Assembly: GCA_963676095.1 (NCBI GenBank)
Contig: OY781040.1
Span: 3,348,001-3,412,000 of the forward strand
Source of the DNA: G963676095 sp963676095
Lineage (GTDB): Bacteria; Bacteroidota; Bacteroidia; Bacteroidales; Prolixibacteraceae
Direction: 5' to 3'
DNA length: 64,000 nucleotides
Shown piece after piece: positions 26,046-35,571 of the stretch. Within the stretch, counting starts at the first letter, position 1, and each line of letters begins with the position of its first letter. Position numbers and translations under genes: made by a program. The notes beneath the pieces were generated by a model, which ran no database searches, was not told where the DNA came from, and was given only the letters and a program-made list of their open reading frames with translations.

Positions 26046-26895
26046 CGGAAGACTGGTTCGCTCGTATCTGACAGCTACGATCAGCATCACCCTGGTCTTG
26101 TTCCTGATGGGGATTTTGTTACTACTTATGTTGAATGCAGAACGGTTGTCTGATTATGTCCGGGAACATGTAGGTTTTACCCTTATTCTTCATGATAATG
26201 TAAAAGAAGTGGACGTGTTACGCCTTCAAAAGACACTGGCTGCTACCGGTTACGTGCGGGCAACTAAATATGTTGGCAAGGAAGAGGCTGCAAAACAGCT
26301 GGCTGCAGAATTGGGTGAGGATTTTGAGGGTTTCCTGGGATTCAACCCGCTTTTCTCTTCTATCGATATTAAGCTGCATGCGGGGTACATACGTCCCGAC
26401 AGCCTTTCTGTGCTCGAGAAACGTTTTATGGAATATCCTCAGGTGAAGGAGGTTTATTACCAGCGCGATCTGGTGAACACGATCAATAAGAATGTGAATA
26501 AAATAGGCATTCTTCTTTTGGTTTTCTCTGCGTTGCTTCTTCTTATATTTATAGCGTTGATCAATAATACTATCCGTATATCTGTCTATTCCCAGCGTTT
26601 CGTGATCAATACCATGATGCTCGTAGGGGCAACCCGTTCTTTTATACGCAGTCCCTTTTTGTCAATGAGCATTATTTATGGCCTGGTTGCCGGTTTAATT
26701 GCAAATGGTGCGATATTTGCTATGGTGTGGTCGTACCGTAAAGCTTTCAGCGAGATGATCGATATGCAGCAGACAGATACCTTAGGAATTACTTTTCTTG
26801 CAGTGTTTTTATCAGGGGCACTTATTTCATGGTGGTCTACCTATTTTTCGGTGAATAAATTTCTTCGCCTGAAATTTGATGATTTATTTTATTGA
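26017..26895 (+). CDS. ftsX: cell division protein FtsX
   Basis: 292 residues from ATG 26017; the open frame extends upstream to a GTG at 25975 but the family start fits the later ATG. An N-terminal basic cytoplasmic tail, a first helix (ISITLVLFLMGILLLLML), a periplasmic domain of about 120 residues (SDYVREHVGFTLILHDNV, then EEAAKQLAAELGEDFEGFLG), and three C-terminal helices are present. FtsX partners the ATPase FtsE to control septal peptidoglycan hydrolases; ftsE is not in this window. It overlaps the YfhO gene and lies 27 nt before DUF3098. Confidence 0.93.
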   Translation: MKKKRRTKFNGRLVRSYLTATISITLVLFLMGILLLLMLNAERLSDYVREHVGFTLILHDNVKEVDVLRLQKTLAATGYVRATKYVGKEEAAKQLAAELGEDFEGFLGFNPLFSSIDIKLHAGYIRPDSLSVLEKRFMEYPQVKEVYYQRDLVNTINKNVNKIGILLLVFSALLLLIFIALINNTIRISVYSQRFVINTMMLVGATRSFIRSPFLSMSIIYGLVAGLIANGAIFAMVWSYRKAFSEMIDMQQTDTLGITFLAVFLSGALISWWSTYFSVNKFLRLKFDDLFY

Positions 26896-26896
26896 T

Positions 26897-26904
26897 TAAT
26901 TTTG
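26897..26904 (+). promoter_or_regulatory. -7 promoter box before the DUF3098 gene
   Basis: TAATTTTG matches TAnnTTTG and lies 18 nt before the ATG at 26923, partly within the end of ftsX. It suggests an internal promoter with a very short leader. Confidence 0.35.
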
Positions 26905-26922
26905 AAACTCATTTTTATAGAT

Positions 26923-27165
26923 ATGGCACAGAAGGAACAGAATAACTCGGAACAGCAATTTGCGCTTGGATACAAAAATTACAGGTTGCTGTTGATTGGA
27001 TTCGTGATAATCGTGATTGGTCTGATTTTGATGGTAGGAGGGAAGAGCGAGAGTCCCAGTGTGTTTAACCCGGATATGTTTAGCTTCAGAAGGATAACCC
27101 TTGCACCTGTGGTTGTTTTATTCGGTTTTATTTTTGAGATTTATGCCATTATGAAGCGGGCATAA
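26923..27165 (+). CDS. DUF3098 small membrane protein
   Basis: 80 residues from ATG 26923. It has two hydrophobic helices (LLLIGFVIIVIGLILMVGG and RITLAPVVVLFGFIFEIYAIM) joined by a periplasmic loop containing SPSVFNPDMFSFRR. This matches DUF3098, regularly found after ftsX in Bacteroidota. The function is unknown; the conserved position suggests an envelope or division role. In related genomes uppP usually follows; here it does not. Confidence 0.85.
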   Translation: MAQKEQNNSEQQFALGYKNYRLLLIGFVIIVIGLILMVGGKSESPSVFNPDMFSFRRITLAPVVVLFGFIFEIYAIMKRA

Positions 27166-27240
27166 ATTTTTTAAAATATAAGAACTGTCTTTATAATTGA
27201 TTTATTTTTCAAGGTATTGCCTTATTCTCCGCTTAATTAC

Positions 27241-27248
27241 TATTTTTG
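27241..27248 (+). promoter_or_regulatory. promoter of truB
   Basis: TATTTTTG (27241-27248) preceded at 21 nt by ATTG (27216-27219) fits the Bacteroidota -33/-7 pattern. It predicts a truB leader of about 110 nt. The rest of 27166-27362 shows no gene. Confidence 0.55.
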
Positions 27249-27362
27249 CAGCCTGAAATAATCGGGGTGAAATCATCTGTATGATTCAGAAGATTTTGTG
27301 TTAAGTTGTTGTAAAATAAAGGGGGTTCCCCTGTCAGTTTGATAATTTTAAAGCGTTTCCGG

Positions 27363-28076
27363 ATGGGCAATACCCCCAGAAAATACGACTTTCAGCAAGG
27401 AGAAGTATTACTTTTTGATAAAGAATTAGACTGGACTTCTTTCGATTTGGTCCAGAAAGTTCGAAATAAGCTCAGTAAGGCACTTGGCGTAAAAAGGCTC
27501 AAGGTAGGACATGCAGGTACTCTTGACCCTAAGGCTACCGGTCTGATGATTCTTTGTACCGGGAAAGCAACCAGTCGTATTGAGACCCTTCAGCTTGGAG
27601 AGAAAGAATATATCGCTACCCTTAAACTGGGGGTGACCACCCCTTCCTATGACCTGGAAACAGAAGAAGATTCTTTTTTTGAAACCGGACATATTACAAA
27701 GGAAAAGCTTGCCGGGGTACTGGAACAGTTTAAAGGCGATCTTCTTCAGGTGCCTCCTGCTTTCAGTGCCGTTAAGATCGGCGGGAAAAGGGCTTATGCT
27801 CATGCAAGAAAAGGAATAGAGGTGGCATTGGAGGCCCGTCCCGTGAATATAGCAGAGATCGAATTGCTCGATTTTTTCTCGAACGTGGCTGTGATCAGGG
27901 TCGTATGCAGCAAGGGAACTTATATAAGGGCCTTGGCCCGGGATATAGGGAAAACACTTGGCAGCGGGGCCTATCTTGTCGGACTTAGGCGAACCAGAAT
28001 AGGTGTTTCGAAAATTGAAGATGCCATGACAGTAAAATTTTTTCTGGAAAATTTTGATCAATTTGTAACTAATTGA
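27363..28076 (+). CDS. truB: tRNA pseudouridine(55) synthase TruB
   Basis: 237 residues from ATG 27363; the longer frame starts with TTG at 27339 and lacks family similarity. It isomerises U55 in the T loop of tRNAs. The N-terminus has the family motif VLLFDKELDWTSFDLVQKVR. The catalytic Asp is in GHAGTLDPKATGLM. Downstream are YDLETE, PPAFSAVKIGGKRAYAHAR and KGTYIRALARDIG. It lacks the extra C-terminal PUA extension seen in longer homologues, usual for this phylum. queA follows after about 97 nt. Confidence 0.96.
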   Translation: MGNTPRKYDFQQGEVLLFDKELDWTSFDLVQKVRNKLSKALGVKRLKVGHAGTLDPKATGLMILCTGKATSRIETLQLGEKEYIATLKLGVTTPSYDLETEEDSFFETGHITKEKLAGVLEQFKGDLLQVPPAFSAVKIGGKRAYAHARKGIEVALEARPVNIAEIELLDFFSNVAVIRVVCSKGTYIRALARDIGKTLGSGAYLVGLRRTRIGVSKIEDAMTVKFFLENFDQFVTN

Positions 28077-28173
28077 ATATTGCCCCGTATAAAGTCACTC
28101 ATGTTGCGTTGCTTGGAAAGATGACAGAGGAAGGAATTTTGAAAATCAATTAAGGAAAACAGATATACTATCT

Positions 28174-29223
28174 ATGAAGCTATCAAAGTTTAAATACAAA
28201 TTGCCGGAAGAGCTGATTGCGCTCCACCCGACTGTCAACAGGGATGAATCCCGGTTAATGGTATTGAACCGTAAAACCCATGAAATTGAACACCGCTTGT
28301 TTAAGGAAATTACTGATTATTTTGAGGATCAGGATGTCATGGTATTTAATGATACGAAGGTTTTTCCGGCTCGTTTGTATGGGAATAAAGAGAAAACAGG
28401 TGCAGAGATTGAGGTTTTCCTGCTTCGTGAGTTGAACAGGGAACAGCGGTTGTGGGATGTACTGGTCGATCCGGCAAGAAAAATACGTATCGGTAATAAA
28501 TTATACTTCGGGGAAGACGACCTGCTCGTGGCCGAAGTAATCGATAATACTACTTCCAGAGGACGGACCCTCCGGTTTTTATTTGACGGGCCTTATGACG
28601 AATTTAAAAGTACCCTGTACAGTCTTGGACAAACACCCCTGCCTAAATTTATACAACGTCCGGTGATGCCGGAAGACAAGGATCGTTACCAGACTATTTT
28701 CGCAAAACACGAAGGAGCTGTGGCTGCGCCGACAGCTGGCCTGCATTTTAGCAGGGAACTGATGAAGCGGCTTGAGATTATTGGCGTTGAATTCAGCTTT
28801 GTTACCCTTCATGTTGGCCTTGGTAATTTCAGAAGTGTTGATGTAGAAGATCTTACCAAACATAAAATGGATTCCGAACAGATCTGGATTACAGAAGATG
28901 CCTGTGAAACTGTGAATAAGGCAAAAACAAACAAGAAGAATGTTTGTGCGGTTGGAACGACCGTTATGCGAACGCTGGAGAGTTCCGTTTCCACGCAGGG
29001 TTTTTTGAAACCGTATGAAGGATGGACTAACAAGTTTATCTTTCCTCCGTATGATTTTAGTGTTGCCAATCGTATGATCACTAATTTCCATTTGCCCCTC
29101 TCGACATTACTTATGATGGTGGCCGCCTTCGGAGGGTATGATTTTGTCATGGAGGCTTACAAAAAAGCGATTAAGGAAGGTTACCGGTTTGGAACATATG
29201 GTGATGCCATGCTGATCCTCTAA
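28174..29223 (+). CDS. queA: S-adenosylmethionine:tRNA ribosyltransferase-isomerase QueA
   Basis: 349 residues, full length. It transfers and isomerises the ribosyl part of SAM onto preQ1-tRNA in queuosine synthesis. Seen: N-terminal KYKLPEELIALHP, DVMVFNDTKVFPARLYG, GAEIEVFLLRE, the AAPTAGLHFS motif (about residue 188) and the C-terminal TNFHLPLSTLLMMVAAF motif. It lies between truB and rnhA, with an 8-nt gap to rnhA that implies co-transcription. Confidence 0.97.
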   Translation: MKLSKFKYKLPEELIALHPTVNRDESRLMVLNRKTHEIEHRLFKEITDYFEDQDVMVFNDTKVFPARLYGNKEKTGAEIEVFLLRELNREQRLWDVLVDPARKIRIGNKLYFGEDDLLVAEVIDNTTSRGRTLRFLFDGPYDEFKSTLYSLGQTPLPKFIQRPVMPEDKDRYQTIFAKHEGAVAAPTAGLHFSRELMKRLEIIGVEFSFVTLHVGLGNFRSVDVEDLTKHKMDSEQIWITEDACETVNKAKTNKKNVCAVGTTVMRTLESSVSTQGFLKPYEGWTNKFIFPPYDFSVANRMITNFHLPLSTLLMMVAAFGGYDFVMEAYKKAIKEGYRFGTYGDAMLIL

Positions 29224-29231
29224 GTAAGTTT

Positions 29232-29696
29232 ATGACTTCTCCCAGGATTACTATATTTACCGATGGGGCTTCCAGGGGTAACCCAGGCCCTGGAGGGTAT
29301 GGTGTTGTATTGTTATCCGGCCCGCACCGGAAGGAACTTTCAGAAGGTTACGAAAAGACCACTAATAACAGGATGGAATTGATGGCTGTGATTGCCGGCC
29401 TCGAAGCTCTGAAAGTCGACAATAGTCAGGTTACTGTTTATTCTGATTCTAAGTATGTGGTTGACGCCGTTGAAAAAGGATGGCTGAAGTCCTGGGTGAA
29501 GAAAGATTTTAAGGATAAGAAGAATTCCGACCTGTGGAAGCGCTTTTTAAAAGTTGCTGAAAAGCATGATATCCGTTTTGTCTGGGTGAAGGGACATGCC
29601 GACATTCCTGAAAACGAACGGTGCGACCAACTTGCTGTCAGTGCTTCCATGCTGCCGGGTAAGAGAAAGGATGTCGGGTACATCGAAAACTTATGA
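29232..29696 (+). CDS. rnhA: ribonuclease HI
   Basis: 154 residues. It cleaves the RNA strand of RNA-DNA hybrids. The DEDD catalytic set is visible: D11 in IFTDGASRGNPGPGGYG, E49 in NNRMELMAV, D72 in VYSDSKYV, and a final Asp in NERCDQLA. The handle region WLKSWVKKDFKDKKN is present, as in E. coli-type enzymes. It starts 8 nt after queA. Confidence 0.97.
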   Translation: MTSPRITIFTDGASRGNPGPGGYGVVLLSGPHRKELSEGYEKTTNNRMELMAVIAGLEALKVDNSQVTVYSDSKYVVDAVEKGWLKSWVKKDFKDKKNSDLWKRFLKVAEKHDIRFVWVKGHADIPENERCDQLAVSASMLPGKRKDVGYIENL

Positions 29697-29772
29697 TTGG
29701 TAATCAAAAAAATTACATAAACTTTGGCTTCCAATCCGGAAGTAACCGGAGTAAATTTTTTTATCCCAAGAT

Positions 29773-31011
29773 ATGATTATGGATTTTATTTACCAGCTGG
29801 GTATTAAGTCATATGTGCTTGCAGCAGCATTGGCTGCCCCTTTCAATGAAAAGGCAAAGTTTTGGTACCGGGGACGTAAAAACATTTTCCGGTATTTGGC
29901 TGAGCAGATCGATAAAAATTATCCTGTTATCTGGGTGCATTGCGCTTCTTTGGGTGAGTTTGAGCAGGGGAGGCCCCTTATTGAAGGAATCAAAAAGCGG
30001 TTTCCCGGGTACCGGATCCTGCTTACCTTTTTTTCTCCTTCCGGTTACGAGATACGAAAAAATTATGATCAGGCCGATTATATCTGTTATTTACCGGCCG
30101 ATACAAAAGGGAATGCCCGGAAGTTTGTAGAACTTGTACGTCCGGAGAAAGTTTTTTTCATAAAATATGAATACTGGAAAAATTATATTCAGGAACTGGA
30201 AGATCATAAGATTCCTTTGTTCCTGGTGTCTGCCATATTCAGGCCTGAACAGCTTTTCTTCGGAAGAGGCATGAAGGCGGAATGGTACCGCCGTGTCCTT
30301 TCCGGAGTCAATCATTTTTTTGTCCAGAACCGGCAGTCTGCTGAGCTTCTGGCTGGGATCGGTCTGACTAACACGACTGTTACGGGAGATACCCGTTTTG
30401 ACCGGGTGGCAGGGATTGCTGCCGGCAGGAAGGACCTGCCTTTGATCGGGCGTTTCAAGGGAGGTTCGAAACTGATTGTTGCCGGAAGTTCCTGGCAACC
30501 GGACGAGGAGATCCTGGTTGAGTACCTGAAGGTGAACAAGCTGGTGAAAATGATTTTTGCCCCCCACGAAGTTAAAGAGGCAAATGTAAAGCGTCTTCTT
30601 GCATTGTTGCCGGAACCTGCAGTCCGTTATTCCTGTGCCGCAGGGGATGTTCAAAATTACCGGGTACTTGTTGTTGATTCCATCGGTATCCTTTCCAGTA
30701 TCTACCGGTATGCCGATGTTGCCTACATTGGAGGCGGCTTTGGAGTTGGCATTCACAATACGCTGGAGGCAGCCATTTATAACATCCCGGTACTTTTTGG
30801 TCCGAATCATTTGAAGTTTCAGGAAGCTGTTGATCTGATTGACCGGGGCATCGCTTTTTCAATATCCGATAAAAAAGAACTTATCAACAGGTTGGATACG
30901 CTCCTCGAGAATGAGGCTATGCTTTGTGAAATAGCGGAAAGGAGTAAGGCTTTTATGTCCGAAAATATAGGAGCAACACAGCGTGTTGTTGAAAAAGTTT
31001 TTAACAACTGA
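29773..31011 (+). CDS. waaA: 3-deoxy-D-manno-octulosonic acid (Kdo) transferase
   Basis: 412 residues, a GT30 enzyme that adds Kdo from CMP-Kdo to lipid A precursor on the inner membrane. Seen: a short N-terminal hydrophobic segment, KFWYRGRKNIF, the family motif HCASLGEFEQGRPLIE with the catalytic-type Glu, ILLTFFSPSGYE, AGSSWQPDEEIL, FAPHEV, and the C-terminal ADVAYIGGGFGVGIHNTLEAA with the GHN-type donor loop. ATG at 29773 or 29779 is possible. It follows rnhA by 76 nt. Confidence 0.95.
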   Translation: MIMDFIYQLGIKSYVLAAALAAPFNEKAKFWYRGRKNIFRYLAEQIDKNYPVIWVHCASLGEFEQGRPLIEGIKKRFPGYRILLTFFSPSGYEIRKNYDQADYICYLPADTKGNARKFVELVRPEKVFFIKYEYWKNYIQELEDHKIPLFLVSAIFRPEQLFFGRGMKAEWYRRVLSGVNHFFVQNRQSAELLAGIGLTNTTVTGDTRFDRVAGIAAGRKDLPLIGRFKGGSKLIVAGSSWQPDEEILVEYLKVNKLVKMIFAPHEVKEANVKRLLALLPEPAVRYSCAAGDVQNYRVLVVDSIGILSSIYRYADVAYIGGGFGVGIHNTLEAAIYNIPVLFGPNHLKFQEAVDLIDRGIAFSISDKKELINRLDTLLENEAMLCEIAERSKAFMSENIGATQRVVEKVFNN

Positions 31012-31337
31012 AAATATCCGGAACTTAATTTTTTTACTTTCGTATTACTTTTAATATACGGCTTAATCCTATTAAGTTTTGGTTAACTTTCCGATCGTGT
31101 AATCCAAAAAAATTTCATTTTTTGTTAACTTTTTAACTGTTATTAGGTGTTAGATTTTTATTAATCAACTAATTAACATACGAAAGTTGATAACTTTTTT
31201 AAAATTTTAATATTGAAATTGCTGTTTATTTTTGCCTGCTGTATTATATTGCATCAATCAAAAATAACAAATACATAACTGATTTAATATCAAGTTTACA
31301 ATCAGTTAACAAATAACCAATTTTAATTTTTGGGAAT
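31012..31337. promoter_or_regulatory. AT-rich upstream region of the ribonucleotide reductase gene
   Basis: No gene is seen in these 326 nt. GTTAACTTT occurs twice (31082-31090 and about 31125-31133). A -7 box TATTTTTG is at 31227-31234, giving a leader of about 100 nt. No cobalamin riboswitch signature or recognisable NrdR box was found by eye. Confidence 0.45.
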
Positions 31338-33893
31338 ATGACTTTCAAAAATGTGGCAGCGGGCTCTAAAGCGGGCGTAAAAATTTATTCTCAGGACGAA
31401 GCGTTCAGGGAAACTTTAAAGTACTTCAAGGGAGATGATCTGGCTGCGAGGGTGTGGGTGAACAAATATGCACTGAAGGATTCATATGGCGATATATTTG
31501 AGTTGACCCCGGATGATATGCATAAACGCCTTTCCAAAGAGATCTCCAGGATCGAGAAGAAGTATGCGAACCCTATGGATGAAGAACTGATTTTTCAGCT
31601 GCTGAAAGATTTCCGGTATATCGTTCCTCAGGGCGGGCCAATGACCGGCATCGGGAACAAATATCAAATCGCTTCCCTTTCCAATTGTTTTGTGGTTGGA
31701 AATGAAGGTAATTCTGATTCATACGGAGGTATCCTCAAAATAGACCAGGAGCAGGTGCAGCTGATGAAACGGCGTGGCGGGGTAGGCCACGATCTTTCTC
31801 ATATCCGTCCGAAAGGCTCCCCTGTGAAAAATTCAGCATTGACATCAACAGGGATCGTTCCTTTTATGGAAAGGTATTCCAATTCAACGCGTGAAGTTGC
31901 CCAGGATGGCAGAAGGGGGGCGCTGATGCTTTCCGTTTCAATCAAGCATCCTGATTCCGGAAAATTTATTGATGCCAAACTGGAACAGGGCAAGGTCACG
32001 GGGGCCAATATCTCCGTCAAGATACATGACGATTTTATGAAAGCCATCGAAAGCGGACACTCCTATCGGCAGCAATATCCTATTGATTCGGATCATCCTG
32101 TCTATTCAAGGGAGATTGATGCTGCCCATCTTTGGCAAAAAATTGTTCATAATGCATGGAAATCGGCTGAACCTGGAATCCTTTTCTGGGATACAATTAT
32201 CCGGGAATCGATACCAGACTGTTATGCAGACCTGGGATACCGTACTGTATCAACAAATCCTTGCGGGGAGATCCCGTTATGCCCTTACGATAGCTGCCGG
32301 CTGTTGGCCATTAACCTGTATTCTTATGTTGAGGATCCGTTTACTGGTAAGGCCAGGTTTAATTTCGACCTGTTTAAGGAACACGTGGGTTATGCCCAGC
32401 GGATTATGGACGATATTATTGACCTTGAGCTGGAAAAAATAGATGCTATTATTGAAAAGATCGATGCTGATCCGGAAAATGAGGAAATCAAACATGCAGA
32501 ACGTAGCTTGTGGGAGAAAATCCAGAAAAAAGCAAAGGAAGGAAGACGTACCGGAGTCGGGACTACCGGTGAAGGAGACATGCTGGCAGCTTTGGGCTTA
32601 TGCTACGGAACGGAAGAGTCGACCGATTTTAGCGAAGAGGTGCATAAAACATTGGCCCTTGCTGCATATCGTTCTTCTGTTAACATGGCAAAGGAACGTG
32701 GCGCTTTCACGATCTATGATCCCGAACGGGAAAAAAATAATCCAATGATCAAACGGATCCGTAAAGAGGATGAAGTTCTTTACCAGGAAATGGAAAAATC
32801 CGGAAGGCGGAACATTGCCTTGCTGACAGTTGCCCCGACAGGTACAACCAGCCTGATGACACAGACTACTTCCGGAATTGAGCCTGTATTTATGCCTGTT
32901 TACAAACGTCGCCGCAAAGTAAATCCTAACGACAAGGATGTTCATGTCGACTTTGTGGACGAAATGGGCGACAGCTGGGAAGAATACACGGTTTACCATC
33001 ATAAATTCCTTACCTGGATGCAGGTGAACGGTTATGATGTCAAGAAAAAATATAGTCAGGAGGAACTGGATGCTTTGGTGCAGAAGTCTCCTTATTACAA
33101 AGCTACTTCGAATGATGTAGACTGGCTGAACAAAGTCAGGATGCAGGGACGTATTCAGAAATGGGTCGATCATTCGATTAGCGTAACGATCAATCTGCCT
33201 GCCGATGTGGATGAAGAACTTGTAGGGAACCTTTATTTCGAAGCCTGGAGAAGCGGGTGCAAAGGGGTTACTGTTTACCGTGACGGTTCGCGTTCGGGCG
33301 TTTTGATTACCAATAAGGAAGATAAAAAATTATTGAATAATAAGTTTCCTACCAAACGTCCTGAGGAATTGGATGCAGATGTTGTCCGTTTCCAGAACAA
33401 CAGGGAAAAATGGGTTGCTTTTATTGGACTGATCGACGAAAAGCCTTACGAAATATTTACAGGGTTACAGGATGATGAAGACGGTATTTTACTGCCTCGT
33501 TCGGTCACCCGGGGAAAGATTATCAAAGGCCGCGATGAGGATGGAAATTCAAGATACGATTTTCAGTATGCTAACAAGAGGGGGTATAAAACAACCATCG
33601 AAGGGTTATCCTATAAGTTTAACCCCGTATTCTGGAATTATGCAAAACTGATTTCAGGCGTATTGCGGCACGGAATGCCAATTCATAAAGTGGTGGATAC
33701 AGTGACCAGCCTGCAACTGGACAATGAAACTATTAACAGCTGGAAAGCCGGTGTCGCCCGTGCACTCAAGAAATATATCCCTAACGGGACAATTGCCGAT
33801 GGTGCCATATGCGGGGAATGCGGCTCCAAGAATGTGATCTACCAGGAAGGCTGTTTAACCTGTCAGGACTGCGGATCCTCAAAATGCGGATGA
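31338..33893 (+). CDS. nrdJ: adenosylcobalamin-dependent ribonucleoside-diphosphate reductase (class II)
   Basis: 851 residues. It makes deoxyribonucleotides using B12, without oxygen need. The substrate-side Cys is in SLSNCFVVGN, the catalytic N-x-C-x-E is in STNPCGEIPLCPYDSC, and AGPTGT-type chemistry appears as LTVAPTGTTSLMTQTTSGIEP. The C-terminus carries a Cys-rich zinc-ribbon-like tail (CGECGSKNV, CLTCQDCGSSKCG) that supplies the re-reducing cysteines. An insert of Lys/Glu-rich helices lies near residues 370-410 and a longer C-terminal domain from about 690. A bidirectional terminator follows. Confidence 0.95.
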   Translation: MTFKNVAAGSKAGVKIYSQDEAFRETLKYFKGDDLAARVWVNKYALKDSYGDIFELTPDDMHKRLSKEISRIEKKYANPMDEELIFQLLKDFRYIVPQGGPMTGIGNKYQIASLSNCFVVGNEGNSDSYGGILKIDQEQVQLMKRRGGVGHDLSHIRPKGSPVKNSALTSTGIVPFMERYSNSTREVAQDGRRGALMLSVSIKHPDSGKFIDAKLEQGKVTGANISVKIHDDFMKAIESGHSYRQQYPIDSDHPVYSREIDAAHLWQKIVHNAWKSAEPGILFWDTIIRESIPDCYADLGYRTVSTNPCGEIPLCPYDSCRLLAINLYSYVEDPFTGKARFNFDLFKEHVGYAQRIMDDIIDLELEKIDAIIEKIDADPENEEIKHAERSLWEKIQKKAKEGRRTGVGTTGEGDMLAALGLCYGTEESTDFSEEVHKTLALAAYRSSVNMAKERGAFTIYDPEREKNNPMIKRIRKEDEVLYQEMEKSGRRNIALLTVAPTGTTSLMTQTTSGIEPVFMPVYKRRRKVNPNDKDVHVDFVDEMGDSWEEYTVYHHKFLTWMQVNGYDVKKKYSQEELDALVQKSPYYKATSNDVDWLNKVRMQGRIQKWVDHSISVTINLPADVDEELVGNLYFEAWRSGCKGVTVYRDGSRSGVLITNKEDKKLLNNKFPTKRPEELDADVVRFQNNREKWVAFIGLIDEKPYEIFTGLQDDEDGILLPRSVTRGKIIKGRDEDGNSRYDFQYANKRGYKTTIEGLSYKFNPVFWNYAKLISGVLRHGMPIHKVVDTVTSLQLDNETINSWKAGVARALKKYIPNGTIADGAICGECGSKNVIYQEGCLTCQDCGSSKCG

Positions 33894-33933
33894 AATCCGG
33901 ACTAAAAATAGAAGTATAGAAAATTGATATACG

Positions 33934-33977
33934 AAAAAAGAAGGAGGCTGCTTTTTAACGCAGTCTCCTTCTTTTTT
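33934..33977. terminator. bidirectional terminator between nrdJ and SusD
   Basis: GAAGGAGGCTGC (33940-33951) pairs with GCAGTCTCCTTC (33960-33971) with one mismatch. Six A residues precede it and six T residues follow, so it works for both convergent transcripts. Confidence 0.9.
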
Positions 33978-34002
33978 ACTTTTGTCATAATACTTACAGC
34001 TG

Positions 34003-35559
34003 TCAATACCCGTAATTTTGCGTAATTGTTCCGTTTGAATAATCAATTTCATCTTGGGGAATCGGGAGTAGATAGTCTCGGTCATCATCGAAATTAGCTC
34101 CTTTTGTACAGTCGTATTGTTCAGCAAAGGCACGCATGACATCCCCAAATCTTTTCTGACGCATTAAATCATCCCGTCTCCATCCTTCCATTGCAAGTTC
34201 GCACCGGCGTTCATGCCAAATTGCATCTCTAAGTTCGTCCTGATCAGTTGTTGTTATATCCGGCAGGGTATTTTCATCGGTTGCAGGGACATAAGTTTGT
34301 GCTTCGCGCAGTGGGTCTTCTGGATTGGAAGATCTGGCCCGTTCCCTCACCTCATTCAGGTAAGTCAGTGCTTCTGTTGATTTTCCGTCCTCATTCAACG
34401 CTTCAGCATACAATAGCAAGACATCAGAATACCGGATGAGGCGAATATTATAACTGCAACAATAAGCGTACTCATCTTCACGTAAAAAATAAGGCACTTC
34501 AATCTTTCGGTCATGATAACCATCTGTTGCCAGTGAATTATCCTGGTCTTCTACATCTTCCAGATACCGGTCTCCTGTCATTGTAAAAGTATAGGTAATA
34601 CGCGGGTCTTCTGCATCGAATTCATCAAACAAATCCTGTGTTGGCTGATGGAATCCATACCCCTGATAATTTGTTGTATTCCTGGTTGTAAAAAAATGAG
34701 GGACATTGGTTCCCGTTGCAAGATCTTTCGTAACGATACTATTGGGAATTTCAAAAACAGATTCACTGCTGTTTTCATATTCTTTCCGCCAATTATATCC
34801 AAAATCAGCTAACAGTGAATATTCTCCCGATTCAATCACTGCCTTTAATGCTTCTTCTGCCTTTTCATATTTTTGCTGGAACATATAGGTTTTGCCCAGC
34901 AAAGTATAAGCCAGACCGCTGGTCACCCGGTATTGATTATCTGTATCATACTCACTTTTTGAAGGAAGTGCAGTTGCATCTGTTAAGTCTGCAACGATTT
35001 GAGCGTATACACTATCAGTAGAAGCCCGTGCTATGGAGTAGGATTCTTCAGGGGTTATCGGTTCCAGTACGAGAGGAACTTTTCCAAAGGTAGTAACCAG
35101 TTCGTAATAGCCGAATGCCCGAAGTAGTTTTGCTTCATTTATATATTGTGTTAATGTGTCAGCATCGCCTTCCGCATCGGGGGCATAATAAATAACATCA
35201 TTGGCTCTGTTTATTAACAGATATAAGATCTCCCAACGGGTACTGACGACACTGTTTGTTGGATATACTATAAAGTTTGATAACGAATAAAGGTCTGACA
35301 AGTCACTGTTGCTAGCTCCTCCTTTCCATGCATCATCGGTGGTAATATCGCCAATAAAATCATGATTCTTTGCATACTCATTCCATGTAATCCGCAATTG
35401 AAGATAAGTCTCGGTCAATGCTTCTTCTATTTCTGTTTGCGTCTGATAAAATGTTTCCTCTGATTCAACTCCGTAAGTGGTCTTGTCAAGCAAGTCTGAG
35501 CACTGAATGTTGCTTATTATAAGTAAACTATAAAATAGATAGATATATATTTTTTTCAT
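34003..35559 (-). CDS. SusD/RagB-family outer-membrane lipoprotein
   Basis: 518 residues, last gene of the minus-strand PUL operon and 12 nt after its SusC partner. A lipoprotein signal ends near SNIQC, followed by SDLLDKTTYG. SusD hallmarks near the C-terminus are IRYSDVLLLYAEALNEDGKS, YLNEVRERAR, AIWHERRCELAMEGWRRDDLMR and PIPQDEIDYSNGTITQNYGY. It forms the lid that captures the target glycan at the cell surface. Confidence 0.95.
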   Translation of the reverse strand: MKKIYIYLFYSLLIISNIQCSDLLDKTTYGVESEETFYQTQTEIEEALTETYLQLRITWNEYAKNHDFIGDITTDDAWKGGASNSDLSDLYSLSNFIVYPTNSVVSTRWEILYLLINRANDVIYYAPDAEGDADTLTQYINEAKLLRAFGYYELVTTFGKVPLVLEPITPEESYSIARASTDSVYAQIVADLTDATALPSKSEYDTDNQYRVTSGLAYTLLGKTYMFQQKYEKAEEALKAVIESGEYSLLADFGYNWRKEYENSSESVFEIPNSIVTKDLATGTNVPHFFTTRNTTNYQGYGFHQPTQDLFDEFDAEDPRITYTFTMTGDRYLEDVEDQDNSLATDGYHDRKIEVPYFLREDEYAYCCSYNIRLIRYSDVLLLYAEALNEDGKSTEALTYLNEVRERARSSNPEDPLREAQTYVPATDENTLPDITTTDQDELRDAIWHERRCELAMEGWRRDDLMRQKRFGDVMRAFAEQYDCTKGANFDDDRDYLLPIPQDEIDYSNGTITQNYGY

Positions 35560-35571
35560 CTGTTTCTAATT

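Noticed and set aside
31012..31337. Cobalamin riboswitch before the B12-dependent reductase
   Set aside because: No B12-box-like sequence or compact GC-rich stems were found; the region is AT-rich with only short repeats.
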